A stretch of DNA of 64,000 nucleotides from Grammothele lineata (taxonomy: Eukaryota > Basidiomycota > Agaricomycetes > Polyporales > Polyporaceae), in contig NDFF03000002.1 in the NCBI GenBank assembly GCA_002150815.3, forward strand, positions 363,677-427,676, read 5' to 3'. Every line of letters starts with the position of its first letter. The stretch's first letter is position 1. Positions 32,096-44,319 of this stretch are shown one piece after another. The position numbers and the translations under genes are program-made. The notes below the pieces were generated by a model. The model was not told the DNA's origin. It ran no database searches and saw only the letters and a list, made by a program, of their open reading frames with translations.

Positions 32096-35000
32096 GTCGA
32101 CGCCCCTTTCTTCCCGCCATCTTCGTTGTCGACATCTCACTCGAGCGGCGCGCCGGGACTACATCCACATCTACATCCACACCCTTACCCGCACCCGCAT
32201 TCCGACACGGACAACCACATTACGACACCGCGCAAAGGACGCGCGGATACAAGGACTACGGCGTCTCACGCGCACGCACAATACACCTCCGAGACTGCAC
32301 CGAGCTACCAAGGCTCGACTTTCAACATATCAGGAGACGTAGACACGGCGCCCGACCAGTGGTCCAGCCTGGGTACGTCCTCCCCGTTCGGAGGTTCGAC
32401 GGGAGGGGGCTCCGCGCGCGGGCCCCCATCCACGTTGTGGACGACGCCCTCCCCTGGGCCGCCATCAACCTCCAGCTATGGCTCCGGGTCCCAGGCGACG
32501 TCCCCCGCCGCGTCCGCGAGCTCAAGTACAGGCATAATCAAGGAGGGCGCGGCGCGGCGCGGGAGCGCGAGCAAGAAGGGCAAAGGCGCGGGCACGGCTG
32601 CGCCGTCAGGGGGCGGGGACGAGAAGGTGACTGCGGCGGGGAAGCTGCGCGCGCGGGTCTACCTCGCGTGTACGCCCTGGTGAGTCCCTCGACATATCGT
32701 GTTCAATATTCAATATTCGATGGCGGTGTCTTCGCGAGATGCGGGGCGCATGGGCCGGGGCTGCGGTTTGACGCGTCCGCGACTGGGGGCTGCGCGCGCA
32801 GAGCGTGTACGAGCTTCGAAGATCTGGGATCGCCCTTGGGGCGGAGTGTATGCGCATTGTGGAGGGACTGCGTTTGGCGGCTTCTGGGTGACAGGCTGCG
32901 TAGTCCATGCAAAGCGTATCCGGTGTCCACCGCAGGGCTTCGTGCTCTTGTCCCCTGCTCGCTGTCTGCATGGGCTGACTCGCTTGCTCGACAGTCGTGT
33001 ACGCAAGGAACGCTGCGACGGCGGGAAGCCGGAATGCCTCAACTGCACTCGACGCAACGACCTGCGTGCGGGCCCGTGTAGTTATGACCCTGCACCGCGA
33101 CGACGAGGGAAGGACCGCGTACCTGGATCTCGCAAGCGTGTCGTGGACGACGAGACGAAGAAGACGCGCACAACTCGGTCGAGGATAGAGGAAGAAGAAA
33201 GGCGAAGAAAGAGAGACAAATCTGCTACAGCCACTCCTGATGACGCCTCGCCGGACTTCCCAGACGACGAATCTATAACCCTTTCGACGTTCTCGGAAAT
33301 CGACCCGGAGCTCTCCTCCATCCTTTTCGATTCCCAACCACGACCACAGAGCGCAATGATCGTCGCGCGGCCCAGCATCCAGTTCACCCGCGAGACATGG
33401 TGGGACGCCCTTCTCACGCTCTACGCCTTCGCGGACGACGCGGGCCCGTGCCCGGACCCCGCCTTCGCGCTCACCTCGGTGAACCGCGATGTCGCCAGCG
33501 CGCGCGTCACAGCCGACCTCCGCTTCATCTTCCACGTCTCCGTGCATTGGTTCAGCTTCATCCACATACCCCGGTTCTTTGGCGCCCTCCTCGACCCACG
33601 ACGGAGGCAGGGGGTCCAGCCAAGTCTGATCCTTGGAGCCCTCGCCCTCGCCACGCTGTTCAAGAGCTCGGAGCTGGAGCGCGGGGCGAGGGGGAGGGAT
33701 CGGGCGATGTGGATGCTCGAGCGCGCGCACGCCGCGTTCGACGCGAGCTTGAGCTCGGGGTGGATTGACGTCGGGCTCGTGCAAGCCGCGTGGGTGAGTC
33801 CTCTCTTCTCCCATTTCCTGTTCTTCCTATTCACGTGGCCCCGAAAGTTGTTCTCCGTATTCGAGATGCAGGCGCACGACCGGTGCAGCAACCAACGGCG
33901 CGCGGCCTCCTTCCGCCTGCTCGACGCGCTCATCCGCAGCCTCGGCCTGACGACGCTCGACGCTCTGGACCCCCGCGCGTCGATCTTCCTCCCAGGCGCC
34001 GTGCCCATCGCGCGCGAGCCCGAGAGCTCTCCCTCTTCGAGCCCAGGGCTGAGCGACCTGGCACTAGGGCTCGGGCTAGACGTCGCCCCGCTCATACCAG
34101 GGGTGGACCTGTTCGCGTCCTCGATCTCAAACCCGCTCTACGAACCCTCCTTGCCTGAATCTCTCAAGGCCCTCGCCACGCCCCCGCCCCCGCTGTCCTC
34201 TGTCCCCTTCGCGCAGGGCGCGGCGCACGGGGGCGCAGGGGGGTGCGGCTGTGCCGCGTACTCGCTCGCCCAGGCGTGGCCGCGGGTGCACGAGCTCGCG
34301 CCCGCGTGGGGGATCATGCCCGCGTGGCCGTCGGACGTCGGCGCGGCAGCAGAGATGGACGAGGGCGCGCTGCAGAAGGAGGAGTGCAGGAGGCTCGTGT
34401 GGGCGACGGTGATGCTCACCGCGGCGCACAACGCGACGGTCGCGGCGTGGACGGAGAGGGAGACGCAGCCGCTGTGGATCAAGGATCCTGCGAACGTGAG
34501 TGTCGTCCCCCCTTCCGATACTGTACTTTGCGAGACTGAGGCGTACGTATGGACGACGCGCAGTACGCTCTGCTCTTCCCCGGGGAGTCCTTCGCCCCAA
34601 CGGGGACAGGCGGGGTGCCCGCGTCCAAGGATTCGGCGTGGGCGCTGCACATACGCTCTCTGCTCCTCTGGCACAGCTGCCTGCGCTGGCGGTCGGAGGC
34701 GGAGCGCGCCCCGGGCCCGGACCGCGCGCAGTTCGCGATGGCGGCATGGTTGGAGCTGGACAACATCGAGGCGGCGATGAATAGGCATACGTGCGATTTG
34801 TTCTCGCTACAGATGCGGGAGCTGTTGTTTAGGTGGGTGGGTTGGCTGTGGTCGTGGCTGTTTAAGGGGGAGTGGGCTAATGATTTTGGATGCAGCACAA
34901 GGATGGTCGTCTCGCGAGAGTTCAGGCAGTTTATTCCCTACGCTACTGCGTACGTACTAAACTCGGTGTCGGGGCGTTCTCTATTCGTCTCAACTCTCGA

Positions 35001-35714
35001 CATCTAGGACGTCCGGACTGCATTTCTATCGTGAGAAGTCAGAGCTCTGGTGTATGCACTCCCCACCTCCCTTATCTCGCATGTATGGCTGATGAGCGCT
35101 CCCACCTCAGTGAATCGAGCACTGCGTGCAGCCCATACCATACGCCAATCGGACTCCACTCCCGGCCTGGGGATCATTCTGAGTAACAACTCGCGACAGA
35201 GCATGATGGCGTACTGGTACATGTCCCAGATCGGGAGGTGCGTCCGTCCTAGTGCTAGTGGTGGTGGTCCCTGCTGATAATCCTCTTCTCCGCCCACCGA
35301 TCAGGGCGCTGGCTCTGTGGAGCGCAGACCCGACGTTGACGATCGCGCTGGAGGTGGCGAAGGCGTTCATGCCATGCGTAGAGCAGATCATGCACCTCTG
35401 GCCATCCGAAGGTGCGTGGACTCCTCTTTCACTTGTATTCTCTGTCTAATATGCTCTGTATGTGCTATGTCCGAACAGACCAGAGGACGGACTACGTATC
35501 GATTCGAGAATGGCTCGTCCGCGCGTGTCATCGCGCGGGTGCTGCGCCTCCTCCACCGCCTATTCCTCCACCGCTACAACCTCCTCCTGAACCTATTGGG
35601 GTTCCGCCCACTGCGGAGTCGATAGCACAGGCCCTTGCGATGGGGTTTGAGAATCCTTCTGGCGTAGATGCGAGGCTGTTCATGGCGACGTCTGGCAGTT
35701 TTGATAGTGGGTAG
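32096..35714 (+). CDS. Zn(II)2Cys6 fungal transcription factor
   Basis: The zinc cluster is split by an intron of 315 nt (32680-32994): YLACTP before it and CRVRKERCDGGKPECLNC after it, with the second Cys codon itself divided TG|T. All six cysteines are present, the last in RAGPC. A basic stretch (GSRKRVVDDETKKTRTTRSR) follows, then the fungal regulatory middle region (WWDALLTLYAF, RFIFHVSVHWFSFIHIPRFF, LILGALALATLFKSSEL, EECRRLVWATVMLTAAHN, ALLFPGE). Later exons give MRELLFS, GLHFYREKSEL, GIILSNNSRQSMMAYWYMSQ and WSADPTLTIALEVAKAF, ending at 35714 after a Pro-rich stretch. The N-terminus is His/Pro-rich (LHPHLHPHPYPHPH) and has no ATG in its own frame, so the start exon upstream is not resolved. 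Target genes unknown; the adjacent SDR cluster is a candidate but untested. Confidence 0.85.
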
Positions 35715-36252
35715 ATTCCGTAATATAGTGTAGATTTTACCTATCGTAGATTCTTTCTTCGGAGATAGCTGTTATACCAAACATGGCCCTTGTATAGTGT
35801 AGCACAGCCCTATTCGAATTTGACTTGTATACGCGGACGGGCCAGTGGGGCTGCTTACCCCACGGGTACAAATCAGTAGGTAGTCAGTGGCTTTCGGCGC
35901 TTCTATTGCCTATTTTATCCTTAGGCGCTCATCCAAAGCCCGACTCCCCGGCAAACACGTGGCCTCAGGTACATGTGTCGACCCACTGTCACCGAGTCCC
36001 GACGACAGCATCTTCGAACCTAGACCTTTAAAGCTACGTCCATCAATATGCGACAAGTACTTGCATCTACCTATCCGGCCTCATATCGACCTCTCGGAAC
36101 TTCGCAACCCCGAGCAATCTTCCGTCGCCGCGCTCGTGGCGTCCCACAGTCCCCTCAACATACAATTGACATACATCCAAAAAGCTAAGCGCTAAGCTTT
36201 AGCCGAACTCGGTACCCACGGCCACGGGGGCGTGTCCTCCAGAATCACCAGG

Positions 36253-36260
36253 TATAAAAA
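36253..36260 (+). promoter_or_regulatory. TATA box of SDR gene 1
   Basis: TATAAAAA, 91 bp before the ATG; SDR gene 2 has TATAAG at nearly the same distance. Confidence 0.6.
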
Positions 36261-36343
36261 GAAGGTTCCCGTGAGCCTCAGGTGTCCAACCTTTCCCTCG
36301 TGAATCGCCTGCCAGTGTCAGCCAGCGAACCACCACAGCAAGT

Positions 36344-37768
36344 ATGGGCGGTCCCTTCTCAGAGTTCAGGAAGCAGCTGCCGGCGATCGCGCAAGTCGTT
36401 CCGCCGAAGTCCAAGTTCAGCGTCGACCAGATCCCGGATCTCACGGGACGCGTGGTTATTGTCACCGGTGATTAGCTCGCGTCCTCGGTAGTTCTGCGTT
36501 TGCGACGGAAGCTGACTCCTTCGATGCAGGCGGCTACGTGGGCATTGGCTACGAGACGGTCAAGGTTTGTTTGTCGCCTATGCTAACCTTGATTGGGCGT
36601 TGACAGAGTCGCATTATCAGGCGCTCCTGCAGCACAACGCGAAGGTGTATATTGCGTCGAGGAGTAAGACGAAGGCCGACAAGGCGGTCGCATCGCTCAA
36701 AGAAGCGACGGGGAAGGAGCCTTTCTTCATTGAGCTCGACCTTGCCGACCTCTCCTCAGTCAAGAAGGCGGCGGACGAGTTCCTGAGCAAGGAACCAGAG
36801 CTCCACATCCTCTTCAACAACGCGTGAGCTCAACTTGTCTAGTCATCCAAGCATTCGCAATGTTACTCATCTCTCGCGCTTGATACTAGCGGCGTGATGT
36901 GGCCCCCGCGAGACATGCTCACCAAGGACGGGTACGATCTCCAATGGGGAACAAACGTCGTCGGGCACTTCTACTTCACGGAGCTGCTCATGCCCGCCCT
37001 CGTCGCCGGCGCGAAGACTTCTCCAGATCATCACGCGCGAGTCGTCACGACGTCCTCGAGCGGGGCGTACGCCGAGACGCTCCACTTCGACACGTTCAAG
37101 GACGGCCCGGCGCGGAAGAAGATGTCGACGGAGCAGCTCTATTACCAAAGCAAGCATGTGCGCTCGTTGTTTCTCATGCTCTCTCACAGCTCGGAGCAGG
37201 CTGACGGGCGGATGCAGGGGAACGCGGTCGTTGCGCGGCAGGTTGCGAAACGGTACGCTGACCAGGGCATCATCTCGATCTCCTTGAACCCGGGTCAGTT
37301 TTGTGACCCGTTCTGTCGTACTCATAATGACAACTAAGTATTCTGACGATGGTATAGGGAACATTCGGTCTGAACTGCAACGCAATGTGTCGCTCCTCGT
37401 GAAGAAGATCGGGGTAGGCCTCCATGTCATCTGAGGAGGCCGGTCTAGACTCTTTGCGCTCACGTTATTTATCTTTGATGCGCTGCAGGACCATACTATC
37501 CTCTATCCCACTCCTATGGGCGCGCTAACCCAACTGTACGCCGGTACGATGCCCGAGGCGCTGAAACACAATGGAGAGGTGCGTCACGCTCGTGTATCGT
37601 CTCTATGCCATGCTATGTCGATTGAGATACGCGCACGTACAGTTCATGATCCCATGGGCGCGGTTCGGAAAGTGCAGGCCTGAGGTGTACGACGACGAGA
37701 TCGGCGAACGACTTTGGAAGTGGCTAGATGACGAGGTGAAGGCTCACCAGACGCAGCAGTCAGGGTGA
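36344..37768 (+). CDS. Short-chain dehydrogenase/reductase, family copy 1
   Basis: Starts MGGPFSEFRKQLPAIAQ and has eight exons with junctions after VIVTG, after ETVK, after LFNNA, after YYQSKH, after SLNPG, after KKIG and after HNGE. The NAD(P) motif TGGGYVGIG is built across the first intron. NNAG follows, then the active-site Ser in TSSSGAY and the catalytic YxxxK in YYQSK. The C-terminal exon reads FMIPWARFGKCRPEVYDDEIGERLWKWL. With about 315 residues it resembles retinol-dehydrogenase-like or WW-domain-oxidoreductase-like SDRs, cytosolic or membrane-associated, with NADP(H) likely. It belongs to a family of seven copies in this window and forms a tandem pair with copy 2, which shares upstream and downstream DNA too. 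Substrate unknown. Confidence 0.9.
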
Positions 37769-37899
37769 GGGTGGAGATAGAGATCGGCTTGGTTTAGGCG
37801 AGCGGGCTTTGCAAAGTGAGTAGTATTTTTAGCACCTTTTCCGTCCTCTGTACCAATTAAACTCTAAGTCCTCAGGAGTATGAACCGAATAGTAGCCCA

Positions 37900-38160
37900 A
37901 ACTAGCCACTGCTTCCTCACTGCTTCCTAGATGCGCTCTCCTGCCGGTGATAGCATTGGAGCAACAGAAGTCGGGGTCGGCTACTCCGGAGGGTTACCTT
38001 GGACAACCTGTTTACCATCATACACGACGACTTCAATCTGGATTTCACGAGTCTCAATGTAACTGTTGTTCTCTGTATTAGGAAGTGTCTAGTAATAATA
38101 CCAACTATTGGCGAGCCGATGGAGCACTCGGATAACCAGGTCTGAGTGTTATATCGGTGT
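37900..38160 (+). repeat. Duplicated 3' flank of SDR copy 1
   Basis: Alignable to about 40885-41160 downstream of SDR copy 2 (shared CTCTCC..GGTGATA, TTACCTT.GACAA, GGATAACC.GGT and GGTGTCG). It belongs to the segmental duplication that made copies 1 and 2. Confidence 0.65.
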
Positions 38161-38239
38161 CGCAGTTCGTCCAGGTCGAAGTTATGCATGCAAGTTTGTC
38201 AGCCCGGTGCGTTCGTTCACTGAAAGTCTGCATGCGTGT

Positions 38240-38390
38240 TTCCTTGGATACGAGTACTCACTCCCCCACACCGGACCCACTTATCTCTGACCTAGGCACT
38301 TCAGGATCTGGTCAACGCCCGAGCATGTTCGAACACTCCAGAGTGTTTCGCCAGTTTGTGCATCAGATCTGATGCCGATCGAGGGGCCCG
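38240..38390 (+). repeat. Repeat shared with 45.8 kb, copy 1
   Basis: GGATACGAGTACTC, then CGAACACTCCAGAGTGTTTC and GATCTGATGCCGA match about 45785-45960 (GGGTACGAGTACTG, CGAACGCTCCGGAGTGTTTC, GATCTGATGCCGA). Not coding in either place. Confidence 0.7.
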
Positions 38391-38419
38391 CTTTCGCTGT
38401 TCTCATTCTGCCTACTGAT

Positions 38420-38765
38420 CGGGAAGCCGGCACTGTCTCTGTGGAGTGCGCAGTGGTGACTGTAGATCCGACGCTCATGGTCGCCCAGGAGGTCTCAAGT
38501 AGCCATCCGAAGGCGTATGGATTCCTCTTTCCGTTCCCATCACTCAGTTGATGTGCTCCGAGTCGGTACAGTACGGCCGAATAAGCCACAGGATGGACGA
38601 GTGTCTTGAGTCGTGCTTCTTCCTACACCGTTACAATCTCTTGAGTCAAGTGTGACTCTGCCCGGTTCGGCGTCGATAGCGCAAGGTATTATGGTGGAGG
38701 ATAACAGTTTGTGTTGTGGACGCGAGATTGTTCTTGGCGACATCTGGCAGCGTTGGCATGTAGAT
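38420..38765 (+). pseudogene. 3' fragment of the Zn2Cys6 transcription factor gene
   Basis: Homologous to about 35300-35705, including the last intron: CTCTGTGGAG, GATCCGACG, CATCCGAAGG.GT.TGGA.TCCTCTTTC, ACAGGATGGACGA, CACCG.TACAA.CTC and GGCGACATCTGGCAG. Several indels and stops make it non-coding. It precedes SDR copy 2 by the same distance (about 615 bp) as the intact 3' end precedes SDR copy 1 (630 bp), so it is the by-product of a duplication of about 3 kb. Confidence 0.8.
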
Positions 38766-39276
38766 TTACTTGCACTGGCCCACTGGCGGATTCTCCGATC
38801 GGAAAGCACTGGGAGGTACGTGCGAGTCGCGACCGGGGAATAGCGCTAGCCGTTGGATCGGGATCGGCCGTTGTGTAATACAGAATTACCCTATTTGTTC
38901 GATTTTGACTGGTGTGCGAGGACGAGAGAGTCAGCGCCTCCGACTCAGCGCCAGCCGCGGAATCGCCTTCCGGCGCCTGGATTGCCTAATTTATCCATGA
39001 AGGCCTCCGAAAACTCCCGACAGGCTCGCTCTTCTCTCAACTGCGACGTCGGTGCAAGCTCTCAGATGCTTGACGCTGCGTCCGTTAACGTCTGCCTTTC
39101 GCACGTGTTTCTGTCACTGCTGGACGACTTCTACGGAATGCCTCTGCTATGAGAACTTGACGGTCGCCGCACACGTCAGGTCCAACAATCACTTCAACAT
39201 ACGCACACCGAAGGGCCAAGCTTTATCCGAGCTCGGCACCCGCGGCCGCGAGGACGTGTCTTCCGGAATCAATGGG

Positions 39277-39282
39277 TATAAG
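39277..39282 (+). promoter_or_regulatory. TATA box of SDR gene 2
   Basis: TATAAG, 103 bp before the ATG at 39380. Confidence 0.5.
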
Positions 39283-39379
39283 AGGCAGGCTGTCCTGAGC
39301 CACGAGCTCGCAACCTTTCCCTGAGCCCTCGCGAATCGCCTGCCAGATAGCTTCCGCTTGGAGCAACTGCGACTCGAGG

Positions 39380-40784
39380 ATGGGTAACTCCTGGTCAGAC
39401 TTCAAGAGGCGGCTGCCGGCATTGGTGCAGATGTTCCCGCCAAAGTCCAAGTTCAGCGTCGACCAGGTCCCGGATCTCACGGGACGCGTCATCATAGTCA
39501 CCGGTGATTAGCTCGCGTTCTCGGTTGCGTTGATGACGGAAACTGACTGCTTCGGTGTAGGCGGTTATGTCGGCATTGGCTACGAAACGGTCAAGGTTTG
39601 TTCGCCGCCTGTGTTAACCTTTGCTCTGGCGCTAACTAGATCGCATCGGCAGGTGCTCTTGCAACGCAATGCGAAGGTCTACATTGCCTCGAGGAGTAAA
39701 GAGAAGGCCGACAAGGCGATAGCATCGCTCAAGGAAGCGACCAGTAACGAGCCTCTATTTATTGAGCTCGATCTTGCCGACCTCTCTTCGGTGAAGAAGG
39801 CAGCTGAAGAGTTCCTGAGCAAGGAACCAGAGCTTCACATTCTCTTTAACAACGCGTGAGCGCAGCACGTTCGGCTATTGTGTCTGCAGTATTGCTCATC
39901 CCTCGCACTTCATATCAGCGGCGTGATGTGGCCTCCGCGAGAGATGCTGACCAAGGACGGGTACGACCTCCAGTGGGGAACGAACGTCCTTGGACACTTC
40001 TACTTCACGGAGCTCCTCATGCCCGCTCTCGTCGCCGGCGCGAAGACTTCCCCCGACGCCCATGCACGGGTCATCACGACGTCCTCGAGCGGCGCATACG
40101 CCGAGACGCTTCACTTCGACACGTTCAAGGACAGCCCAGCGCGCAGGAAGATGACGACGCAGCAGCTCTACTTCCAGAGCAAGCATGTGCGTTCGCGTTT
40201 CTTTATGGTTCTTGCGGGACATAACCCACGAAACGATGTAGGGGAACGCTGTCGTCGCGCGGCAGGTTGCAAAACAATATGCGGACAAGGGTATCATCTC
40301 GATCTCCCTCAACCCAGGTGAGTTCTTCCATCTGCTACACTATCTCCATAGCTCTAACGACGGTACAGGGAACATTCACTCTGAACTGCAGCGTTACGTG
40401 GCGCCCCTCGTGCAAAAGATCGGGGTAGGTCTCCACCGCGATTGCTTGATGGAGGCTTTGCATACACTGACGCTCGTTACCAAATCTGCGCCGTAGGACC
40501 TTACCATCATCTACCCGACACCAATGGGCGCGCTGACTCAACTCTTCGCCGGCACGATGTCGGAAGCATTGAACTACAACGGAGAGGTACGTCGTGCTCG
40601 TGCTTCAATCATACGTCGCACCGTCCCGACTGAGATGTGTGTACGTCGCGGTAAATAGTTCATGATTCCGTGGGCGCGGTTGGGGAAGTGCAGGCCCGAG
40701 GCGTACGACGACGAGATCGGCGAACGGCTGTGGAAGTGGCTGAACGACGAGGTGAAGGCTCACGAGGCGCAGCAGTCTAAGTGA
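39380..40784 (+). CDS. Short-chain dehydrogenase/reductase, family copy 2
   Basis: Same eight-exon layout as copy 1. It starts [36 protein letters not shown]; the GGYVGIGYETVK cofactor loop, [25 protein letters not shown], the Ser motif TSSSGAY, the YFQSK catalytic pair, GNAVVARQVAKQYADKG and the C-terminal [41 protein letters not shown] are all intact. Divergence from copy 1 is modest, so this is a tandem duplicate. Promoter, leader and 3' flank are duplicated as well. No lesion seen; expected active. Substrate unknown. Confidence 0.9.
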
Positions 40785-41399
40785 GACCGGACTTATGAGA
40801 TCCCTTCCTTCCTGCGGTACGCTTCAATCTCTAGATGATGGGTGTCGGGAGTATGAACTGAATATCCTGGAATAGCCGCCGCTTTCTGGACTCCGCGCTC
40901 TCCCGGTGATAACACTTGATCAACAGAATTAGATGTCGGATACTCGGGACTGCCGCCTCGTAGAGCTTACCTTAGACAATCTGCCTCCTTTCACTACTAA
41001 CGTCATACCTGGCGACCTCAATTACGATTACGAGCCCTTCAATGTCCCTGTTGTTTGGGTTGGGAAGCAGTGTTTCAATAGATACCAGCTACTATTGGCT
41101 ACTCGATCGAATCCTCGGATAACCCGGTTCGTTAGAGTATTGGACCGGTGTCGTACAACTACAGCTACGGGAAGCCTGCCCTCAGCTTCCCCTCCTCGCT
41201 CCGTACTATTCACTTGAAGTTCAAGATTTGGCCCCGCTGTAGGGGTTCTCCGTAACGGCGCCCCTTCTGACGGTGTTCCCCCAGCGACGGTAGAGATACT
41301 ACGCTCGCTACCACTCACACATAGCATCCGTGAGATAGTAAGGTGTCAATATGGCAACGAAAACACTAAGATGATTGAAGCGGCAGGAGAAAGGTTTCA
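40785..41399. other. Convergent spacer between SDR copies 2 and 3
   Basis: The left part repeats the 3' flank of SDR copy 1. An ATG frame at 40933-41217 is just the counterpart of non-coding 37.9-38.2 kb, so I do not call it a gene. Confidence 0.6.
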
Positions 41400-42808
41400 C
41401 TACGACGCCTGGTGTGCCTCCACCTCGTCGCCCAGCCACTTCCAAAGCCGCTCGCCGGTCTCGTCGTCGTACGCCTCGGGCCTGCACTTTCCGAACCGCG
41501 CCCATGGGATCATGAACTATACCCGAACGTACACGCGTCTCGGTCAGGACGGCACGATGTGTGATTGAACTAACCGTGAGTGAGACGCACCTCTCCGTTG
41601 TGGTTTAACGCTTCCGGCATCGTGCCGGCGTACAATTGAGTTAGCGCGCCCATTGGTGTAGGATAGACGAGGGTGAGCTCCTACGGTATCGTAAGGGCAA
41701 CGGGCGTGAGCGCGTGGAAAACCCCGTTGAGCGATGCTGAGACCTACCACGATCTTTTGCATGATCGGTGCAACGTAACGACCCAGTTCGGAGCGAATGT
41801 TCCCTATAGCGCCGCCGTCAGAGTGGTGGCTATAAACAAGGTATGAGGGGTTGACAGGCTCACCCGGATTCACGGAGATCGACACGATGCCCTTGTCCGC
41901 ATATCGTTTGGCGACCTGTCGCGCTACGACTACGTTCCCCTATTCCGTTTCGTCAAATAGAGTATCCCGCAAAAACCGTAGGAAGAGCCGCAAACGTACA
42001 TGCTTGCTCTGAAAGTAGAGCTGCTGCGTCGTTCTCTTCTTGCGCGCCGGCCCGTCCCTGAACGTGTCAAAGTGAAGCGTGTCGCCATACGCGCCGCTCG
42101 ACGACGTCGTGATGACTCGCGCGTGATGGTCTGGGGAGGTCTTGGCGCCGGCGACGAGGGCGGGCATGAGTAGCTCCGTGAAGTAGAAATGCCCGACAAC
42201 GTTCGTTCCCCATTGGAGGGCGTACTCGTCCTTTGTGAGCATGTCTAGCGGGGGCCACATGACGCCGCTGGTACGAAGTGCGATGGATGAGAAACACTGT
42301 GAATACTTGAATGGTTAAGTAATTTAAGCTCACGCGTTGTTGAAGAGAATGTGGAGCTCCGGCTCCTTGCTCAGGAACTCCTCCGCTGCCTTCTTGACCG
42401 AAGAGAGGTCGGCAAGGTCGAGTTGGACGAAGAGAGGCTCCTTCCCCGTCACTTCCTTCAGCAATGCTACCGCCTTGTCAGCCTTGGCCTTGTTCCTCGA
42501 GGCGATGTAAACCTTCGCGTTGTGCTGCAAGAGAGCCTAGCAATGCGATCTAGTGAGCGATAACGTAAGGTTAACATACACAACGAACGAACCTTGACCG
42601 TTTCGTAGCCGATACCCACGTAGCCGCCTGCATTGAAATAATCAGCCTGCCATAGCGCAACAACCATGGACGAAATACAATCACCGGTGACCACCACGAC
42701 GCGTCCCGTGAGATCCGGGATCTCATCGACGCTGAACTTGGACTTTGGCGGGAACATCTGTGCGAGCGCAGGCAGCTGCTTCTTGACGTTCGACCAGGCG
42801 TTACCCAT
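41400..42808 (-). CDS. Short-chain dehydrogenase/reductase, family copy 3 (inverted)
   Basis: Minus strand. Starts [36 protein letters not shown] at 42808 and ends at 41400 after FMIPWARFGKCRPEAYDDETGERLWKWLGDEVEAHQAS. Cofactor loop GGYVGIGYETVK, NNAG, TSSSGAY, YFQSK, GNVVVARQVAKRYADKGI and [20 protein letters not shown] are intact. Intron positions agree with copies 1 and 2. The upstream DNA (about 43170-43480) matches the upstream DNA of copy 2 in inverted orientation, so the whole promoter-gene unit was duplicated and flipped. Convergent with copy 2. Expected active; substrate unknown. Confidence 0.9.
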
Positions 42809-42902
42809 CTTCAAGGCGTATTGGTCCGTAGAGAATCGGAGGCTATTTCGCAGACGATTTACGAGGGAAAGGGTATGAACTTGTGGCCCAGGGTACGTCT
42901 TC

Positions 42903-42910
42903 ACTTTATA
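42903..42910 (-). promoter_or_regulatory. TATA box of SDR gene 3
   Basis: TATAAAGT on the minus strand, about 95 bp before the ATG, as in copies 1 and 2. Confidence 0.55.
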
Positions 42911-44319
42911 CCGAGTAGGTCTGCCGGAAGACGCGTCCTCGCGGCTGTAGCGGCCGCGGATGCCGAGCTCGCGTAAATCTTGGCATTTCGAGGCCCTATC
43001 ATGTCGAGGTGACTGGCGGGACGCGACGAGTGTGGCGAGTGTCAAGTCTTCAGGGTTGTGGCGTTCTGTGGAGATCGACCGATAGCGAAAAGAACGGATA
43101 CAAGTAGGCATTGACGGATGAAGAATGGTAACATGGATCAACGCTCGGCAACAGAAGAGCAAGCCTCCTAGTGCTGGAGTCTATTCCCGAGGAGGACCTC
43201 TTGGATGAATGAGGCAACCTGCGCTAGACGGTGTACCCCACGGCCGGCGCTGACTCGGAGACACTGACCTTCCCATCCGCGCACACCACCCAAATTCGAG
43301 CATGCAAGGTAATTCCATATTACACAACGGCTAATCCTGGTACACCGGCCAGAGCTATTGCCCGATCGCAATATCCACGTACCTCTTCGTACTGTCCGAT
43401 CGGAGAATTGACTATGGGGAACACACTCAGGGCCCTGAGTGCAAGTCGCTCTACACGTCAAAGCTGTCAGATTTCGCCATAGTCGAGCTCGTATTCACAC
43501 AGGAGGACTCTCAAAGCCGATCTCGAGGGTCATGGCTATTGGTGCAGGATTGGGCGAAGCTCAAACAGACTCACAAAGATTCGGAAGTTATAACAGCGCA
43601 GGAATAGTAGCCGAAGGGGTATTGAACGCATACGTGCTGAAAAGTCGGTCCCGCATTGATATGTAGTCCGTACTATGAGCTGTTCGAACGTACCATACCG
43701 AGAACATCAGCACAGGTATAGGAAAGGTAAAACAAACCATGCGCCTTCAAGCAGTCATCGCCAGCGTGACTGCCAGCAGAATCAGACTGTCTCCAAATAA
43801 ATCTGCCAACCAAAGCGCCGCGGGCGCCTCGACGTTGCGACTTTCCAGGTCATGTTAGCGTGCAGGCGTTTGGAACTTCTCTTCGTCATAAGGGATGTAC
43901 CCTTTCGAACTTGTAGTTGGATCCTCTCTTAGTGTATACTATGATATAGACGGCTCAATACGCGCACAGCTCACTGTTTTAGGCAATAGGGTAAGTCATC
44001 TTCTGATCTGGAAGAGAATGAAGCGTACCATGTTGGCCGTTCAAGGACAAATCAATGCAGGTTGGAGGGCATGGAGGTGGGAGGACACAGCGGGAGAGTC
44101 CCGGCGGTTGCCGCCATTGGCGCAGCCGCCGCATTACGTACGGGCCGGCACAGGCCGGCACATGGTAGTGGTCTTGCATGAGCGGCACGTATGTGCGGCG
44201 CCTTTCACGACTGTCTTCATGTACATGTTTTCTCTATGACTAGGGGCGAGAAGCTTCTGAATGACGAGGAATGAAGAAGCTAATCGTGAACGCAAAAACT
44301 AGCGAACAAACGTGCGAAG
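42911..44319. other. Upstream region of SDR copy 3 and gene-free spacer
   Basis: About 43170-43480 is the inverted counterpart of 38765-39000 (shared CCGTTGTGTAATA, GAATTACC and GACTCAGCGCC in complement). The stretch from 43480 to the tRNA has no recognisable gene. Confidence 0.6.
44294..44298 (-). terminator. RNA polymerase III terminator of tRNA-Glu
   Basis: TTTTT on the minus strand about 20 nt after the tRNA 3' end. Confidence 0.7.

Noticed and set aside
40933..41217. Small gene of 94 codons after SDR copy 2
   Set aside because: The DNA aligns to 37.9-38.2 kb, where the frame is broken, and the protein has no recognisable feature. It is duplicated flank.
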